From positions 2,696,993 through 2,760,992 of the forward strand of contig JAQNBH010000014.1 in NCBI GenBank assembly GCA_028752905.1: a stretch of DNA of 64,000 nucleotides, given 5' to 3'. Position numbers and translations under genes: made by a program. This DNA is from Cladorhizidae sp. MBARI D1340-BT2 (taxonomy: Eukaryota; Porifera; Demospongiae; Poecilosclerida; Cladorhizidae). Each line of letters starts with the position of its first letter. The first letter of the stretch is position 1. The notes below the pieces were generated by a model. The model was not told where the DNA came from and ran no database searches. It saw only the letters and a program-made list of their open reading frames with translations. Of the stretch, positions 36,340 through 48,783 are shown piece after piece.

Positions 36340-36500
36340 AGGATTACGCCTTGCAATGCATAGATCAGTCATTCATAGAATTATGCCTTGCAATGCATAG
36401 ATCAGTCATTCATAGGATTATGCCTTGCAATGCATAGATCGGTCATTCATATTATGCCTTGCAATGCATAGATCAGCATTATGCCTTGCAATGTTACAAA
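36340..36500. repeat. ~37-bp tandem repeat, left copy
   Basis: TTATGCCTTGCAATGCATAG, then ATCAGTCATTCATAGGA, about four copies. The same repeat opens the second duplicon at 46810-46995. Confidence 0.88.
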
Positions 36501-39371
36501 CAGATTACCTGGCTATAATTAACTTGGCTTACATACTGTCATCACCTCGAAGAGAGAAGATTGCTACTTATATATAGGAAAGGTAGCTTACTACAAAGGG
36601 AAATAAAAATAGCTCACAAGTTTACCAGTGACTGATCTATTCAGTTTCAAAGGGAAGAGAAGGGGGTGGAGGTTTTAAGTTGACTTAAATTTGTGTACTG
36701 TACAACATGTCAATTGTTCTATTTCGAGCAGGCACTCCGGATTTGATGTGCTGATTAGTGTCAATTTCATTATGTAACTATAAAATATCTTTAATCTATG
36801 GGAGAATAAAGAAAAGTAACTATATACAAGTTACCTATTTGATTAAGAATGTAAGATGTCTCTGGTTCACCACCCAGGATTTGCACCTGCTAATAACTAG
36901 CAGGAGGGTTGCTGAAGTATCATTGACATAATTACAGTACTTGCTCAGTGTTGTATAGCTGCAACATTGCGTGGGTTTCGAGAACGCTTTGATCCAACCT
37001 TGCCATATATGTTATCCATCATAACTCCTTTTTCTGATGCTTTGTTAAAAGAAGTATTGCTTCTGCTTTTAAATATAAACACAGAATGTTGAAGTGTAAT
37101 GCTGGTTTGATATATATATATATGGCTGGTTATAATATAGCTAGAAAAAATCAATTGATTTTACTATTTTGTTTACTGCGATGTGGTGTCCACAAAATAG
37201 CTAGGTAGGATTAATTTTTTGTTTGAGTATAAGTTGACAAAGTAATAATATTACTTCAAGTTCATGCTATATACAATCTTGCCATGAGAGAATAAAGAAA
37301 AGTAACTACAAGTTTCCTATTTGATTAAGAATGTAAAATGTCTCTGTTTAACCACCCAGGATTTTCACCTGCTATATAATAACTAGCAGGAGGGTTGCTG
37401 AAGTATCATTGACATAGTACTTGCTCAGTGTTGTAGCTGTTGAGGTCAGGTACAACATTGCGTGGGTTTCGAGAACGACCTTGCCATATATGTTACTCCT
37501 TTTTCTGATGCGAAGTATTGCTTCTGCCTTTAAATATAAACACAGAATGTTGATATATACAGCAGTGTAATGCTGGTTTGTTATATAATTATATAAGGCT
37601 GGTTATATAGCTAGAATTGATTTCACTATTTTGTTTACTGCGATGTGGTGTCCACAAAATAGCTAGGTAGGATTAATTTTTTGTTTGAGTATATATAAGT
37701 TGACAAAGTAATAATATTACTTCAAGTTCATGCTATATATAAATCTTGCCATGGTTACATCATTCATCTGCAGCAGAAAGATCTGGCATATCTTGCAACA
37801 ACAAGTCCATTAAAAAATTACACTGATAGATCTTCTTTATGTATGACAATAGTTTGTTCCCTCCTTCTAATAAAACTACTAATAAAACTATAATGTCAAC
37901 ATGTTTTAGAATACTACCAACCAAATATATTTTTGCCCGTCTATTCAGACTAGTAATAAATATTGTACGTGGTAGTGGGAATAATGAAATTTCAACTTAG
38001 TGTCCAACTCCACATTTGTATTATTCTCAATATTGAGATTATAGTTGCGACAAATAATTACAGCAAAATCTCAGATATATAGCAACTGTAATAATTATAA
38101 TAATGCACAACTATAGAGCAATGTTATGTATAATTAAATAAATATAATTATAGTTAAGTTTATTCTAGTAGGAGAAATATGTCATTCCACTATTATGCAT
38201 AATGCGTTACTAAATATATATATCAATGATCTGCAAATAAATGTACTTCCTTCTTGAGATGAGTGGTAAAAGTCTGTTCCTAGCACTGCTTCTGCCTACT
38301 TGAGATAACCCTGCAGGATTTCAAATTGTGACAAAGGGTCAATACCACAAATTATCTATCTCACTAGCCATACATTAGAAAGCTGTGCTATCTTAACCAT
38401 GCATGGACTTTCCCATTACCTCTATATTATAATGAAACATTTGCAGGAAATAACCACATGGTGTAGACCAAAATTAAGAGAAAGAAAATACACATACCGC
38501 TCATAGTTACCTTGTCTTGGTCTCCATTGAATCAACAGAAGAGAAGCTCTAAAAGTAAACAATAAGAAGTATAAACAAATCATTACATTTATTCTTTATA
38601 ACAACATACTTGAGTGTTGTTATTCTTTGTGTCCTCATCATCTCCAACTTCAATATCAATTAAGTCGACCTTGTTCTCATCCTCTTGCTTCACTTTTTGG
38701 TCACTCACAACCCCTGCTTCAAAACCACGCATCGGACACCATGTTTTGTCCAATCAAGATAGTAATTATTCAGCAAAATCTCGTAGAGCAACTGTAATAA
38801 TTATAATAATGCACAATTATAGAGCAATGTTATGTATAATCAAATAAATATGATTATAGTTAAGTGAAATGGCTGTTGAATATTTCACCCACATGGTGTA
38901 GACCAAAATTACAGAGAAAGAAAATATACATACCGCTCATAGTTACCTTGTCTTGGTCTCCATTGAATCAACAGAAGAGAAGCTCTAAAAGTAAACAATA
39001 AGAAGTATAAACAAATCATTACATTTATTCTTTATAACAACATACTTGAGTGTTATTCTTTGTGTCCTCATCATCTCCACCTTCAATATCAATTAAGTCG
39101 ACCTTGTTCTAATCCTCTTGCTTCACTTTTTGGAAATCTGATATCTCTGACTTAATTTTGAAAGTATAAACAAATCATTAAAATTATATAAAAAAGTTTT
39201 ATAACAACATACTTGAGCAATATTCATCGTATCCTCATCTTCTCCAACTTCAATATCAATAAAGTCAACCTTCTTCTCATCCTCTTGCTTCACTATTTGC
39301 ACGTCTGATATTTGTGACTGCATTTTAAAAGATCATTAAAAATTATATAAAAAAGTTTTATAACAACATAC

Positions 39372-39875
39372 TTGAGCAATATTCATCGTATCCTCATCTT
39401 CTCCAACTTCAATATCAATAAAGTCAACCTTCTTCTCATCCTCTTGCTTCACTTTTTGCATATTGTTCGAATCTTCTTCTTTGCCAACTTCAATATCAAG
39501 CAAGTCAACCTTGTTCTCATGCTTCACTTTTTGCATATTGTTCGAATCTTCTTCTTTGCCAACTTCAATATCAATAAAGTCAACCTTCTTCTCATCCTCT
39601 TGCTTCACCTTTTGCATATTGTTCGAATCTTCTTCTTTGCCAACTTCAATATCAATCAAGTCAACCTTGTTCTCATCTTCTTGCTTCACCTTTTGCATAT
39701 TGTTCGAATCTTCTTCTTTGCCAACTTCAATATCAATCAAGTCAACCTTGTTCTCATCTTCTTGCTTCACTTTTTGCATATTGTTCGAATCTTCTTCTTT
39801 GCCAACTTCAATATCAATCAAGTCAACCTTGTTCTCATCCTCTTGCTTCACTTTCTGCATATCTGATAACTTGGA
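39372..39875 (-). CDS. Acidic coiled-coil repeat exon, copy A
   Basis: Phase 0-0 exon of 168 codons: SKLSDMQ followed by six units of about 27 residues opening KVKQEDENKVDLIDIEVG. One unit is two residues shorter. It ends GEDEDTMNIAQ at a GTATGTTG donor. The + strand is also open because the unit is a multiple of three; those frames are shadows. Confidence 0.75.
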
Positions 39876-40826
39876 CTGCATTTAAAAATAATAATTCAAA
39901 GATGACATAAACAATTCCAATAAAGCAATTTTGTAAATACAAGTGCTGACATGTGAATGCATACGACTATATAATAGCAAACAGCTTAAATGAACAGGAC
40001 ATGCACGAGGATGGCAACAATATTCACCTCAAACTCTGCAATCATAATCACTTTCATTTCTTCTTGCTCTTCAATGATTTCTGGAATATATTCAAGTATT
40101 TATTCATGAATATATTTGTGATTGTATTATATATATATATATAGACTTTGATGTATAATATTCAAATGCATTTATGCAATGCAATGGTAATCAGTAAAAC
40201 AAACAAATATGCACACTCTTCCTAAAAGTTAGATTTGAGGATTATAGAATAATTTATCGCAGAGAAAACAACATTTTTGTATGGAGATCAATATCAATGG
40301 CTAGCGCTACCAATTTAAGGAAGTTAGTCTTATCCGAGTCCAATACTAGGCTCAAAAACACTGACCAACAAATATTCAATGTGTTGCTCATGCACTACCT
40401 ACTTAGCTGGATATATAGCAGATTCATAAAATGATAAACATTTCCTCATGACAATATGCCTTCTATAATTTGGTTTGTCACATGGCATAATAACACACAT
40501 AATCACCTTTTAACTTTGTGTTTTCTGAAGAGAGTTGAATAAGAGTATTCGTCCTTATCTTCTTTATGATGTCTCTGTACTTACTTAACCTCTCCAACTT
40601 CAACTCCATTTTTAATATGTCCATTTGGGCTTGTCTTTCTTGAGCTCGATGAGATTGAATATACTCCATGAAAGTAGTAAGTAGTGTTACTATATTTGAA
40701 AGACAAATATTTAGCATAAAAGCGATGATCGCAAGGACAAAGACACTAGCATATCTCGGGTGCTTGGCCAACCATAGATCTAGATTTTGTGGTAATTTGG
40801 TTTCTATCTTTCACAACATATGGATA

Positions 40827-41787
40827 GGCTCTGGCAAATTATTCCCAAAAGGTCACCTATTATTCTATTCTTTTATTCTCGGGTATTGACCTATTATTCT
40901 TTTAAAGGTAGCCTATTATTCCTAAATTATTCTCAACTTTGTTGTATTGACTAATGATCATTTCTATAATTGTACCAGATAGTTGAATGTAGTATTCTAA
41001 TGACTGTTCTTGCTGTTTGCCGAATGAACTTTGGAGAAGTGAAAATACCCCTGCTGCTGATCAAATTTTGCAGAATATCGGGATACATGTTCTCTACCTC
41101 CCTACCAAGTTATAAGCATTTAAATGCCTGTAGTTTTTGATAATGATTAATGAGGTAAATTTTGCCACAATTATATGAACGCTTTAAGCTGAAATTTACA
41201 AACTAATGGGAGTTAAAAACCCAAACTTGTTCTGCAGGTGTTCAAGCATATCTATTTTACTTATATCATGCAAAACATTTTGTTATCATAGGGGTTTTCT
41301 TCCTGTATGAAGCTTTTCAAAGTTCCTCTTATACTTTTATCGATGATTATTGTGGGCGTGTTTAGGGAGATGGTCATGGGTTGGGCTTGAATAGATGTAG
41401 TTTGTCAGCTGGGTATGTTTGACAAATTTTAAATGCAAAATATATCATATTGGCCTGTCGGTGATGGAATACCATCTTTAGACAACAAAAATGTACCAAA
41501 AAAGTCTTCTCTATAGACCTGTAGGCTGTAGCACTGTACATGTACTTGCTTTAGCTACCTGATGACTGATGAGTGATAACACAGTGTACTAGAGGTTAGA
41601 ACTCTCCTCTTACGGCTCATAGCATTTGTAGTGACCTTTGATACCACTCCAGATTGTATTTTGCCAACAAAGGAGGTGTCACAACTTTTCCAGATATCCC
41701 CTTTGTCCAGGATCACGCCTCATTCTGTAGCTAGAGTATGAAGCATGGCCTAGCTCCATATGTAGGCTCTGGCAAATTATTCCGGGA
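40827..41787. repeat. A-specific insertion/inversion
   Basis: TAGGCTCTGGCAAATTATTC occurs directly repeated at 40827 and about 41762. Between them, 41685-41762 is the reverse complement of the sequence that copy B has uninterrupted at 52365-52445. A block was therefore inserted and an adjacent segment inverted in copy A, in the intron between exons 4 and 5. Confidence 0.8.
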
Positions 41788-44255
41788 ACAATTTGAGAAT
41801 AATAGGTGTCCTTTAGTTTTGGGAGAATAAATAGGCACAACTCCCAGGAATAATCATTGTTTGCTCTTATTTCAAATAAATTGTGCAACAACCTTTCTTA
41901 AAATGGAGGAGGGTTGTTTGCTGACAATCCAATGAGCTCCATGCACACATTTGCCAAGCATCCTGATTCAGTGTGCTTTATGTAATTTTGGTAAGGAAAT
42001 CTTTATTAACTTACAATGCTCTTGCCTCAGCAAGTCAATTTCATTGGGTGTTTTGTTGAGAGAAGCAAATAGAAGAAAGGTAACGATCAGCAAGACAATG
42101 CAACCAATGGCGCAGTAGGAAATCTAAAATACAGGGAGGCACACATGGGAAATGTTAATGCCATGCCACTGATATTCTTTAAGATGTATCAAACAAACCA
42201 TAGCAGTGTACAAAATTTGTGTACCAAACCACATAATACTATTAGAAACACTCTAAAAGATATTAGTTTTGGTCTGCATCTTTTGTTAAGAACCGTTTGC
42301 TATTAGTTGTTTGTGTGAAGCCCATAGCCTAAATTATAGCACAACATTGAGGCATGCAAGTAAATCATTTTCTTAACAATGCTCCATTCCGTGGTATTTT
42401 GAAGACTGAGTGCTACAGATTGGAGCAGTACAGTGGTCATTAGACAGGAACACAGCCAATGATACTTCTGGCTCTATTTTATTAAGCAAAAACTTCAATG
42501 CTCAATCAGTCTAATGCAGTGTTCAAATTTATGTATTGCAATGTTTTATACATTTTCTACATTTTCTGTATAATATTTATGCTAAATACAACCAAGTGAA
42601 ATCTTCAATTGGTTATCGTTCACCTTTACAACTTTTTTTTGACAACACTACAAAAACATTTGACCACACACATCATGCTGACTACACCCACCTGATGGCA
42701 ACAACGTTAGATATGCACAGTCACGGTAAATTTAACATGTTTCTTTAAGTTGCAAGATTTATTTTGTTTGTGTAAATATTTGAACTAGAGACCATCAAAT
42801 TATAGTAAATGTTTTGGCACTCATGAGCAGTGCAAGTCATTACCTATTGTAGATTCAGCAATGAATAAAATTTAGCCTGACAACATTATTGAAGTATTGT
42901 GTATACAAAAGTGACCAGATATAAATACAATGTTGCAGTATAACCCCATCACAATGTGTTGTGCCAAAGTAATATCTTCCATAACTGAGTCCATGGTGCA
43001 GAGCATAGAGCTAAATAGATCTGCAATAAACTCAGGTTTGCATGCACCCATGGCTGTCAAGCACATGGCCTTTGTTAGGCTTTTCTTTCTGCTGATTAAT
43101 GATAAAGTACACAAGTATGTTCTGATACTATTAAAACTCCATATTTAGGGATTACTGCGGGTTTTTTTTTAATACATAATAACAAAAGTAACAAAAGTAA
43201 TAAAAATTCAAAACCTTAATAATAACTAATATGCAATAAATAAATAATATATAAATATATTTATTTCAAACACATTGGAGGAAATCAAATACCATACACT
43301 CTGAAGTTGTGTTAAAATAAAACTTGTATAATGTAATTCACTTGTGCAGCAAACTCAATGGTTTTATGCATTGCTTATCCATCCAAGTTCTACAACTTTT
43401 GTGGCTCTAAAATGATTTTATCTGAATCCTGATCAGTTGAAAGTAATCGTACAATTAACTTTTATTGCTAAATTAAATTTTTAAGAATTAAAATACCTGA
43501 TATTTAGAAATGTTCACATCTATTGCATTGATGGTGGTTGCAATTGGAGGTAGGCAGAGCTTCAAATCAAAGTCTGTATCTGAACCAGTGGATAAACCAA
43601 GTGCAAATTTAAAAGAAATAGTTGAAGCAGGCAAGGCAAATCTACTGGAAGTTGTTTGATGATCCAGCTCTCCCTCGTATCTGTCTGGTATGTTGTCACA
43701 ATGAGTAGAATCGAGAAGGTTTCCTCGGACGAGGGCAGATATTCAGCATTGGGATGCATCAAATAAATGAACAAAAAACATAACAATCAAAACTTCAGCT
43801 AGCCATGGAATGAAGCTATACAGCTATATATAAATGCAGGCACAATTATATTGCTCACATCAACATCCTGAAGGTGTCGATTTTGATTATTTGCCCAAAC
43901 CTCCAACACTTGGGAATCAATATCTAAATGAATAAAATAATAAAATATAAAAACTTTAAAATGGTGTATAGACGCATGTACTTCATCAAGTATATACTTG
44001 AAATGATACTCGCTTTCATTAAATGTCAGCCGCCTGTGGCGTACTGAAGAGGAGTCCAGGGTCATGTACTGGAAATACAACGTGCTACTTGCGTAGATCA
44101 AAGACATCGCTTCCCAAAGCAGGGCATACGATGTAAAAAGCATTATCAATAGTAAACAGCAACAATCCGCTAGCAGAATCTTTTTCTGACGTGAAGTCCT
44201 ATAGTGAGCATGCGCACATTATGGCGTAAGGGGGCGCGGTTAGCTCTTAAAAACA

Positions 44256-44276
44256 CGCGCATATTATGTGCGCGCA
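44256..44276. promoter_or_regulatory. GC-rich near-palindrome upstream of copy A gene
   Basis: CGCGCATATTATGTGCGCGC-type near palindrome about 115-130 bp upstream of the start codon, conserved in copy B at 54859-54880. Could be a factor-binding site; there is no direct evidence. Confidence 0.3.
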
Positions 44277-44315
44277 CTTCCCAGTCTTCAGGAACTAGAA
44301 CGTGATAACTTAACT

Positions 44316-44440
44316 AGCGTAGATAATTGACATAGCTTCCCAAAGCTCGGTAGGCGATGAAAAAGCATCATCAATATAGTAATAACAACGATCCCTAACG
44401 AATCTTTTTCTGGGATTGGAGGTCCTCTTAAAAACGCGCG
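44316..44440 (-). pseudogene. Remnant of a third exon-1 copy (A side)
   Basis: The minus strand ATTGATGATGCTTTTTCATC ... CTTTGGGAAGCTATGTC mirrors the start of exon 1 (ATTGATAATGCTTTTTACAT ... CTTTGGGAAGCGATGTC) and its AAAAAGATTC upstream flank. It is a short tandem remnant upstream of the gene; the same remnant sits at 54935-55060. Confidence 0.7.
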
Positions 44441-44492
44441 TGTGTGCATACACTTGACCGCCCGCCCTTGGTTGAAGATCTAGAGGGACTTT

Positions 44493-46030
44493 TGATGTGG
44501 TTCAAACTGGTTTCAACTCGCTACATATTTTAAGGAGATGCTGAAGCTTTCATCAAGAATAGTGAGATGCTAAGACTCGTGTTAGCTCTAGCTATCCATC
44601 ACGTGATGCAAGTCAAATCATGGGAAGACCCTGGAAGCAGAGGAGGATGGAAAAGACCATGATCCTATCAGTAGAGATAGTACTCTCTCTATTCTCTGTC
44701 TTGATATCAAACATCCATATATTCTGCACACTTCACAGAAATGGACTTGCAAGATAGGTATCTCTCTGCTCTCTCATGAAGCTAAATATGTTAGCTTCAT
44801 AGATTCTCCAAACTTCACTGTATAGACTTGATATATAGCTATTAAGATAGGTCACTGGAAGTAGACCAACTGATTCCTTACGATATTTAAATTTGAGGTT
44901 CCCCTTATGCCAATTGTGTCTTGTTTAGGTACACCACGGTGTTGCCTATCCAAGTTCATACAGTTGATATCACCTCTAGATGGCAATACAAGTACATATG
45001 TTACGGTTTTCTGCTTATTTTATCGAGCTTGTTCTTGGTGAATGTTTGACACAGGATAAGTATCTTGTCAGTTTTGATCTTTCCTCTCTTTTACCAATGT
45101 TTCCTTAGAAGTCCTTTATGAATGATGACCAAAGATGAGAGACTGCATGAGAGGATGGCTGACAGGGTTTCTAAACTATTGAAATTGAATCTAAGGAAAT
45201 AATACAAGCAGAAAAATGGTGTAGCAATGTTCTCTCCAGTAACTGCAGTGTTTGCCAATATTTACATGGAATTCATTGATGAATTGGCACTCACAACTGG
45301 CACCTTGAAGCCATATATGGACGAAACCTCCTGCATATTGAAGAAGGGGAGAGAACATGAGTTTTTGGACCATCACAACAACTTCCATAACGCATAGAGT
45401 TTGAAGTGGATGAATGATTGGCCTTTCTGTTGCCACATGCACTGAAAATCTATCGGTGCCATGGTAATTGATCACACCATCCTATCCATGACAGAAGAGG
45501 AGTGGCGAAGAGTTTATTTGATAGAGACAGGAGGATAGTGACACAAAAGAGTGGCCCAAATAAGATCATTTTTATAGGATAATAGTTACATGCAATCCAA
45601 CCTTTTATCTGCAAGTATATACATCTAAATGCAGAAAGGAACAGAACTACAATGATAGTGGTGGGTCCAGAATGAAGGATCTTATGCGATTAATTTGTTA
45701 TGTAGCAGGGAAGAGTGATGATATGGCGAGGATCTGCTGGAAGTCCAATACCAGAGTCATTATAAAACTCTTAGGACACGACTGTGCAGAATGTACTGCA
45801 TTCCATGCAGCGAAAGTAAGACTACATAGGGGAGACCAACAGAACACTGGACACCAGAGTGTAAGAATACCAAGATCTATTCCTGTAAAAAGTATGATAA
45901 AATTGAATGTGCAATTATTGGGTCAATGAACATCGTAGTTTGTGGGAGGAAGCCACCATTTTGGACCAGGCCAAAAGAGAGAAGGAATTGCTAGTAAGCA
46001 GGCAGTATATCAGCTTAGCATGAGAAAGTT
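44493..46030 (+). pseudogene. Penelope-like element relic (RT + GIY-YIG), copy A
   Basis: Fragments in Penelope order: LMPIVSCLGTPRCCLSKFIQ (44907), KYLVSFDLSS-like (45058), SPVTAVFANIYMEFIDELAL then TLKPYMDETSCILKKGREHE (45234-45370; the catalytic Y-x-D-D reads YMDE). Near 45820 comes DYIGETNRTLDTRV, a GIY-YIG endonuclease signature, followed after a stop by NEHRSLWEEATILDQAKRE. Stops and frameshifts are numerous. The element starts with a hammerhead-associated repeat derivative (44510-44600). Confidence 0.8.
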
Positions 46031-46809
46031 GGTGTTTCAATGGAGATTGTGGAATGGACTTGCCAGGTTGCAGTGAGTGGACACTTTCAAGATCTCTACA
46101 GCATGCTTTTTATTGTGTTATTATTTATTTATTCTTTATTATTATTAATATAACGATTGTTTTTGCCACATCTGGTTCACGTGCATTGTGCAAATGCCAG
46201 GGTGTGGTTTATATCACATATGGATAACTAGGTACTGGTATATATGAAACTCACTCCAGTCTCTTGGCATCTCATTATTCCTGACTAGCTTAGATACCCG
46301 CATGCTGTTGTGGCAGTGCTATATATCTGCAAATGGAGAAAGGATGCACCAGGCTGTAAGAAAAATGAAAAGGAACACCACTAAGTGATGAAACTAGTGA
46401 TTTAGCTGTCAGCACACACCATCAGACACATTATCTATTAATATTTTGCTGAATTTTTTTTCAATTCATAATTTTTCTGTGAAATTGAAAAATCGAAACT
46501 AAAAAAAATTCAAATTGTCTTAACTTTTCATAAAAACCCCCTAAAAACTCTCCCTAATATACATTCGACATATCTCAAGTAAAAGGATAAATAAATAAAT
46601 AAATAAAAAATCATGAAGATTTATTAATTTATTATTTCTTTTACAGACCTTCCTTCTCAACCTTATCATCATTTAGTTCTAATCATCAGTTCAGGTATTT
46701 GGTCAGGCTTTACTTATGCGCATATAGACAGAGAGACAGACAGATATACAGAAAGACAGATGTTTTTAAACTATTATTTGAAGACTAGGGCCACAAGGTC
46801 ATGGTTATT
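46031..46809. other. Spacer between duplicons, no gene
   Basis: AT-rich, with short ATTT/TTATTA runs, an (AAAT)n patch near 46590 and a GACAGAGAGACAG-like patch near 46730. No gene seen. Confidence 0.55.
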
Positions 46810-46995
46810 GTGCCTTGCAATTCATAGATCAGTCATTCATAGGATTATGCCTTGGAATGCATAGATCAGTCATTCATAGGATTATGCCTTGCAATGCATA
46901 GATCAGCATTATGCCTTGCATGCATAGATGAGTCATTCATAGGATTATGCCTTGCAATGCATAGATCAGTCATTCATAGGATTATGCCTCGCCTA
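46810..46995. repeat. ~37-bp tandem repeat, right copy
   Basis: Same unit as 36340-36500. It opens copy B. Confidence 0.88.
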
Positions 46996-47875
46996 TAAAT
47001 ATTCTGAAGAGAAATACCATCCCAATTTTTAAAATCTGTATCCCATTTGGAGTTCATATATTAGTGGTCTACATTCATATATTCTTGTTACATACATTTC
47101 ATTCTCAATGAACCCGCAGTTGATATAATAACATCAACTTTAAATTTTCTTCTCTCGATGTTTCAACTAGATGCTGTAATTGACAGAATACAATTTCAAG
47201 TCGATTAGTTATTGTATATTTTGTTTCTTTTAATTTAATTTTTGTCTTGCCTATATATATATATATACATGCAATCAGCATTCATTCATATGTAAAAGTT
47301 ACAAACAGATTACCTGGCTATAATTAACTTGGCTTACATACTGTCATCACCTCGAAGAGAGAAGATAGCTACTTATATATAGGTAAGGTAGCTTACTACA
47401 AAGGGAAATGAAAATAGCTCACAAGTTTACCAGTGACTGATCTATTCAGTTTCAAAGGGAAGAGAAGGGGGTGGAGGTTTTAAGTTGACTTAAATTTGTG
47501 TACTGTATAACATGACATAATTACAGCACACTTGCTCAGTGTTGTATAGCTGCAACATTGCGTGGGTTTCGAGAATGCTTTGATCCAACCTTGCCATATA
47601 TGTTATCCATCATAACTCCTTTTTCTGATGCTTTGTTTGCTTTGTTAAAAGAAGTATTGCTTCTGCCTTTAAAACCGCTTCACCGTCATAAGCGCATAGA
47701 AGCGCGAGATTGAGTGACCGTCGCGTTAATTATTATTAAAAATAAACCGTTGACACTACATATTCAAAACTTACCGTAAATGTGCACGATGGACTGTTCT
47801 ATTTCACCAAAAAATTTAAGAACCGTAGCACGTAGGTAACTATGACGTCAAACAATTTTGAATTCAAACAAAATA

Positions 47876-48783
47876 ATGGCTGAAAGATTTGATCGTGCTC
47901 GCGTGTTAGAGCTGTTGTTTGATGGCGGTTTCGACCTCTCTGACTATGATAGAGATGAAGATGATGAAGGTCAAGTGTCTTCCTTCCTTGGTGATGAGGT
48001 ATTAGACCCTAAGGATTTTGGCAGCTTTTTGTCCAGAGCTTTAACTTCAACTCCTCAGGATGTTGGACCAAACACTTCAAGTGCCAGTGCTTCTGATGGA
48101 GCTTTTATGACTCCTGATGAAGAGTATGAGTTGCTTGGTAAGTATGAATAGATATCTATAGAATGGAATATAATATTTGAGCTATCAAGAGACATAATAA
48201 GCCAGAAATATATATCACTAGGTTATAAAGTTCCTAGTTATAAAGTTCACTAGGTTGTAAAGTTAATAATAATAATCTTTTATATAGGTTTAGCCACTGA
48301 TCTTGAATCTGCTGAACCTCTGAGTGATCCTGCAAACTCTCCTCCGAGTGGTCCTGCAAACTCGCCCCCAAGTGCTCCTACAATCATCTTCTCCTTCATT
48401 TGATGTAGTTCCATCTTCTGACTCAGAAGTATCACTGTTACCTTCTGATCGCTGAGACAGGGGGCGTGTTGGATGCCGAGGCCGAGGAAAAGGCCAAGGA
48501 AGAGGAAAAAGCCAAGGAAGAGGAAAAGGCCAAGGAAGAGGAAAAAGCCAAGGAAGAGGAAAAGGCCAAGGAAGAGGAAAAGGCCAAGGAAGAGGAAAAG
48601 GCCAAGGAAGAGGAAAAGGCCAAGGAAGAGGAAAAAGCCAAGGAAGAGGAAAAGGCCAAGGAAGAAGTCGGGGCCAGAGGTAAGAGGCACGAGACCTTTT
48701 GTCACTGCGGTATTAGCCTTTGTGCTGTGTGTGGAAGGACGTGCTTCAGGGAATTCCACACACTCTCTGACTACTCGCACTAG
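47876..48783 (+). pseudogene. Core-deleted piggyBac transposase
   Basis: Exon 1 (47876-48137, donor GTAAGTATG) encodes MAERFDRARVLELLFDGGFD and an acidic stretch including SDYDRDEDDEG, typical of piggyBac N-termini. Exon 2 from 48288 gives GLATDLESAEPLSDPANSPP and runs into ten 18-bp units (48490-48667) which in one frame read GRGKGQ/GRGKSQ. In another frame the end reads KRHETFCHCGISLCAVCGRT, then CFREFHTL, the C-terminal zinc-finger pattern of piggyBac transposases. The DDD catalytic domain, normally several hundred residues, is missing; the deletion has joined the repeat to the finger, with frame changes. Confidence 0.78.
48478..48667. repeat. 18-bp repeat within piggyBac relic
   Basis: About ten copies of GGCCAAGGAAGAGGAAAA. 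Read in different frames it gives KEEEKA, PRKRKR or GRGKGQ, hence several spurious ORFs on both strands. Confidence 0.95.

Larger units (their letters stand above)
38500..44143 (-). pseudogene. Copy A of duplicated membrane/coiled-coil gene
   Basis: Paralogue of the copy B gene. Still open: exon 1 (43859-44143), the second-membrane/coiled-coil exon (about 40507-40780), the acidic repeat exon (39372-39875, six units versus five in B) and one 105-bp exon (39213-39317). Damage relative to B: the acceptor of exon 2 near 43765 is deleted and a 1-bp difference follows; the donor of exon 3 near 42872 is GC instead of GT; the 105-bp exon near 39051-39155 has an in-frame TAG and a weaker AAG acceptor. 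The terminal exons are duplicated. I judge it a pseudogene or at best a shortened variant; cDNA could overturn this. Confidence 0.65.
36340..45917. repeat. Segmental duplication, copy A
   Basis: Contains in order the 37-bp repeat, a non-coding stretch, a minus-strand gene copy (38.5-44.1 kb) and a Penelope-like relic. Matches copy B with offsets of about 10.56-11.6 kb; offset shifts mark local indels. A-specific changes: a ~490-bp internal direct duplication (36799-37286 and 37287-37770), a ~430-bp duplication of terminal exons (38490-38720 and 38930-39150), and an inverted/inserted block at 40.83-41.79 kb. Confidence 0.95.

Noticed and set aside
39372..39885. + strand ORFs opposite the acidic repeat exons (also 51015-51453)
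   Set aside because: Antisense shadows; the minus strand carries the conserved splice sites and consistent phases.
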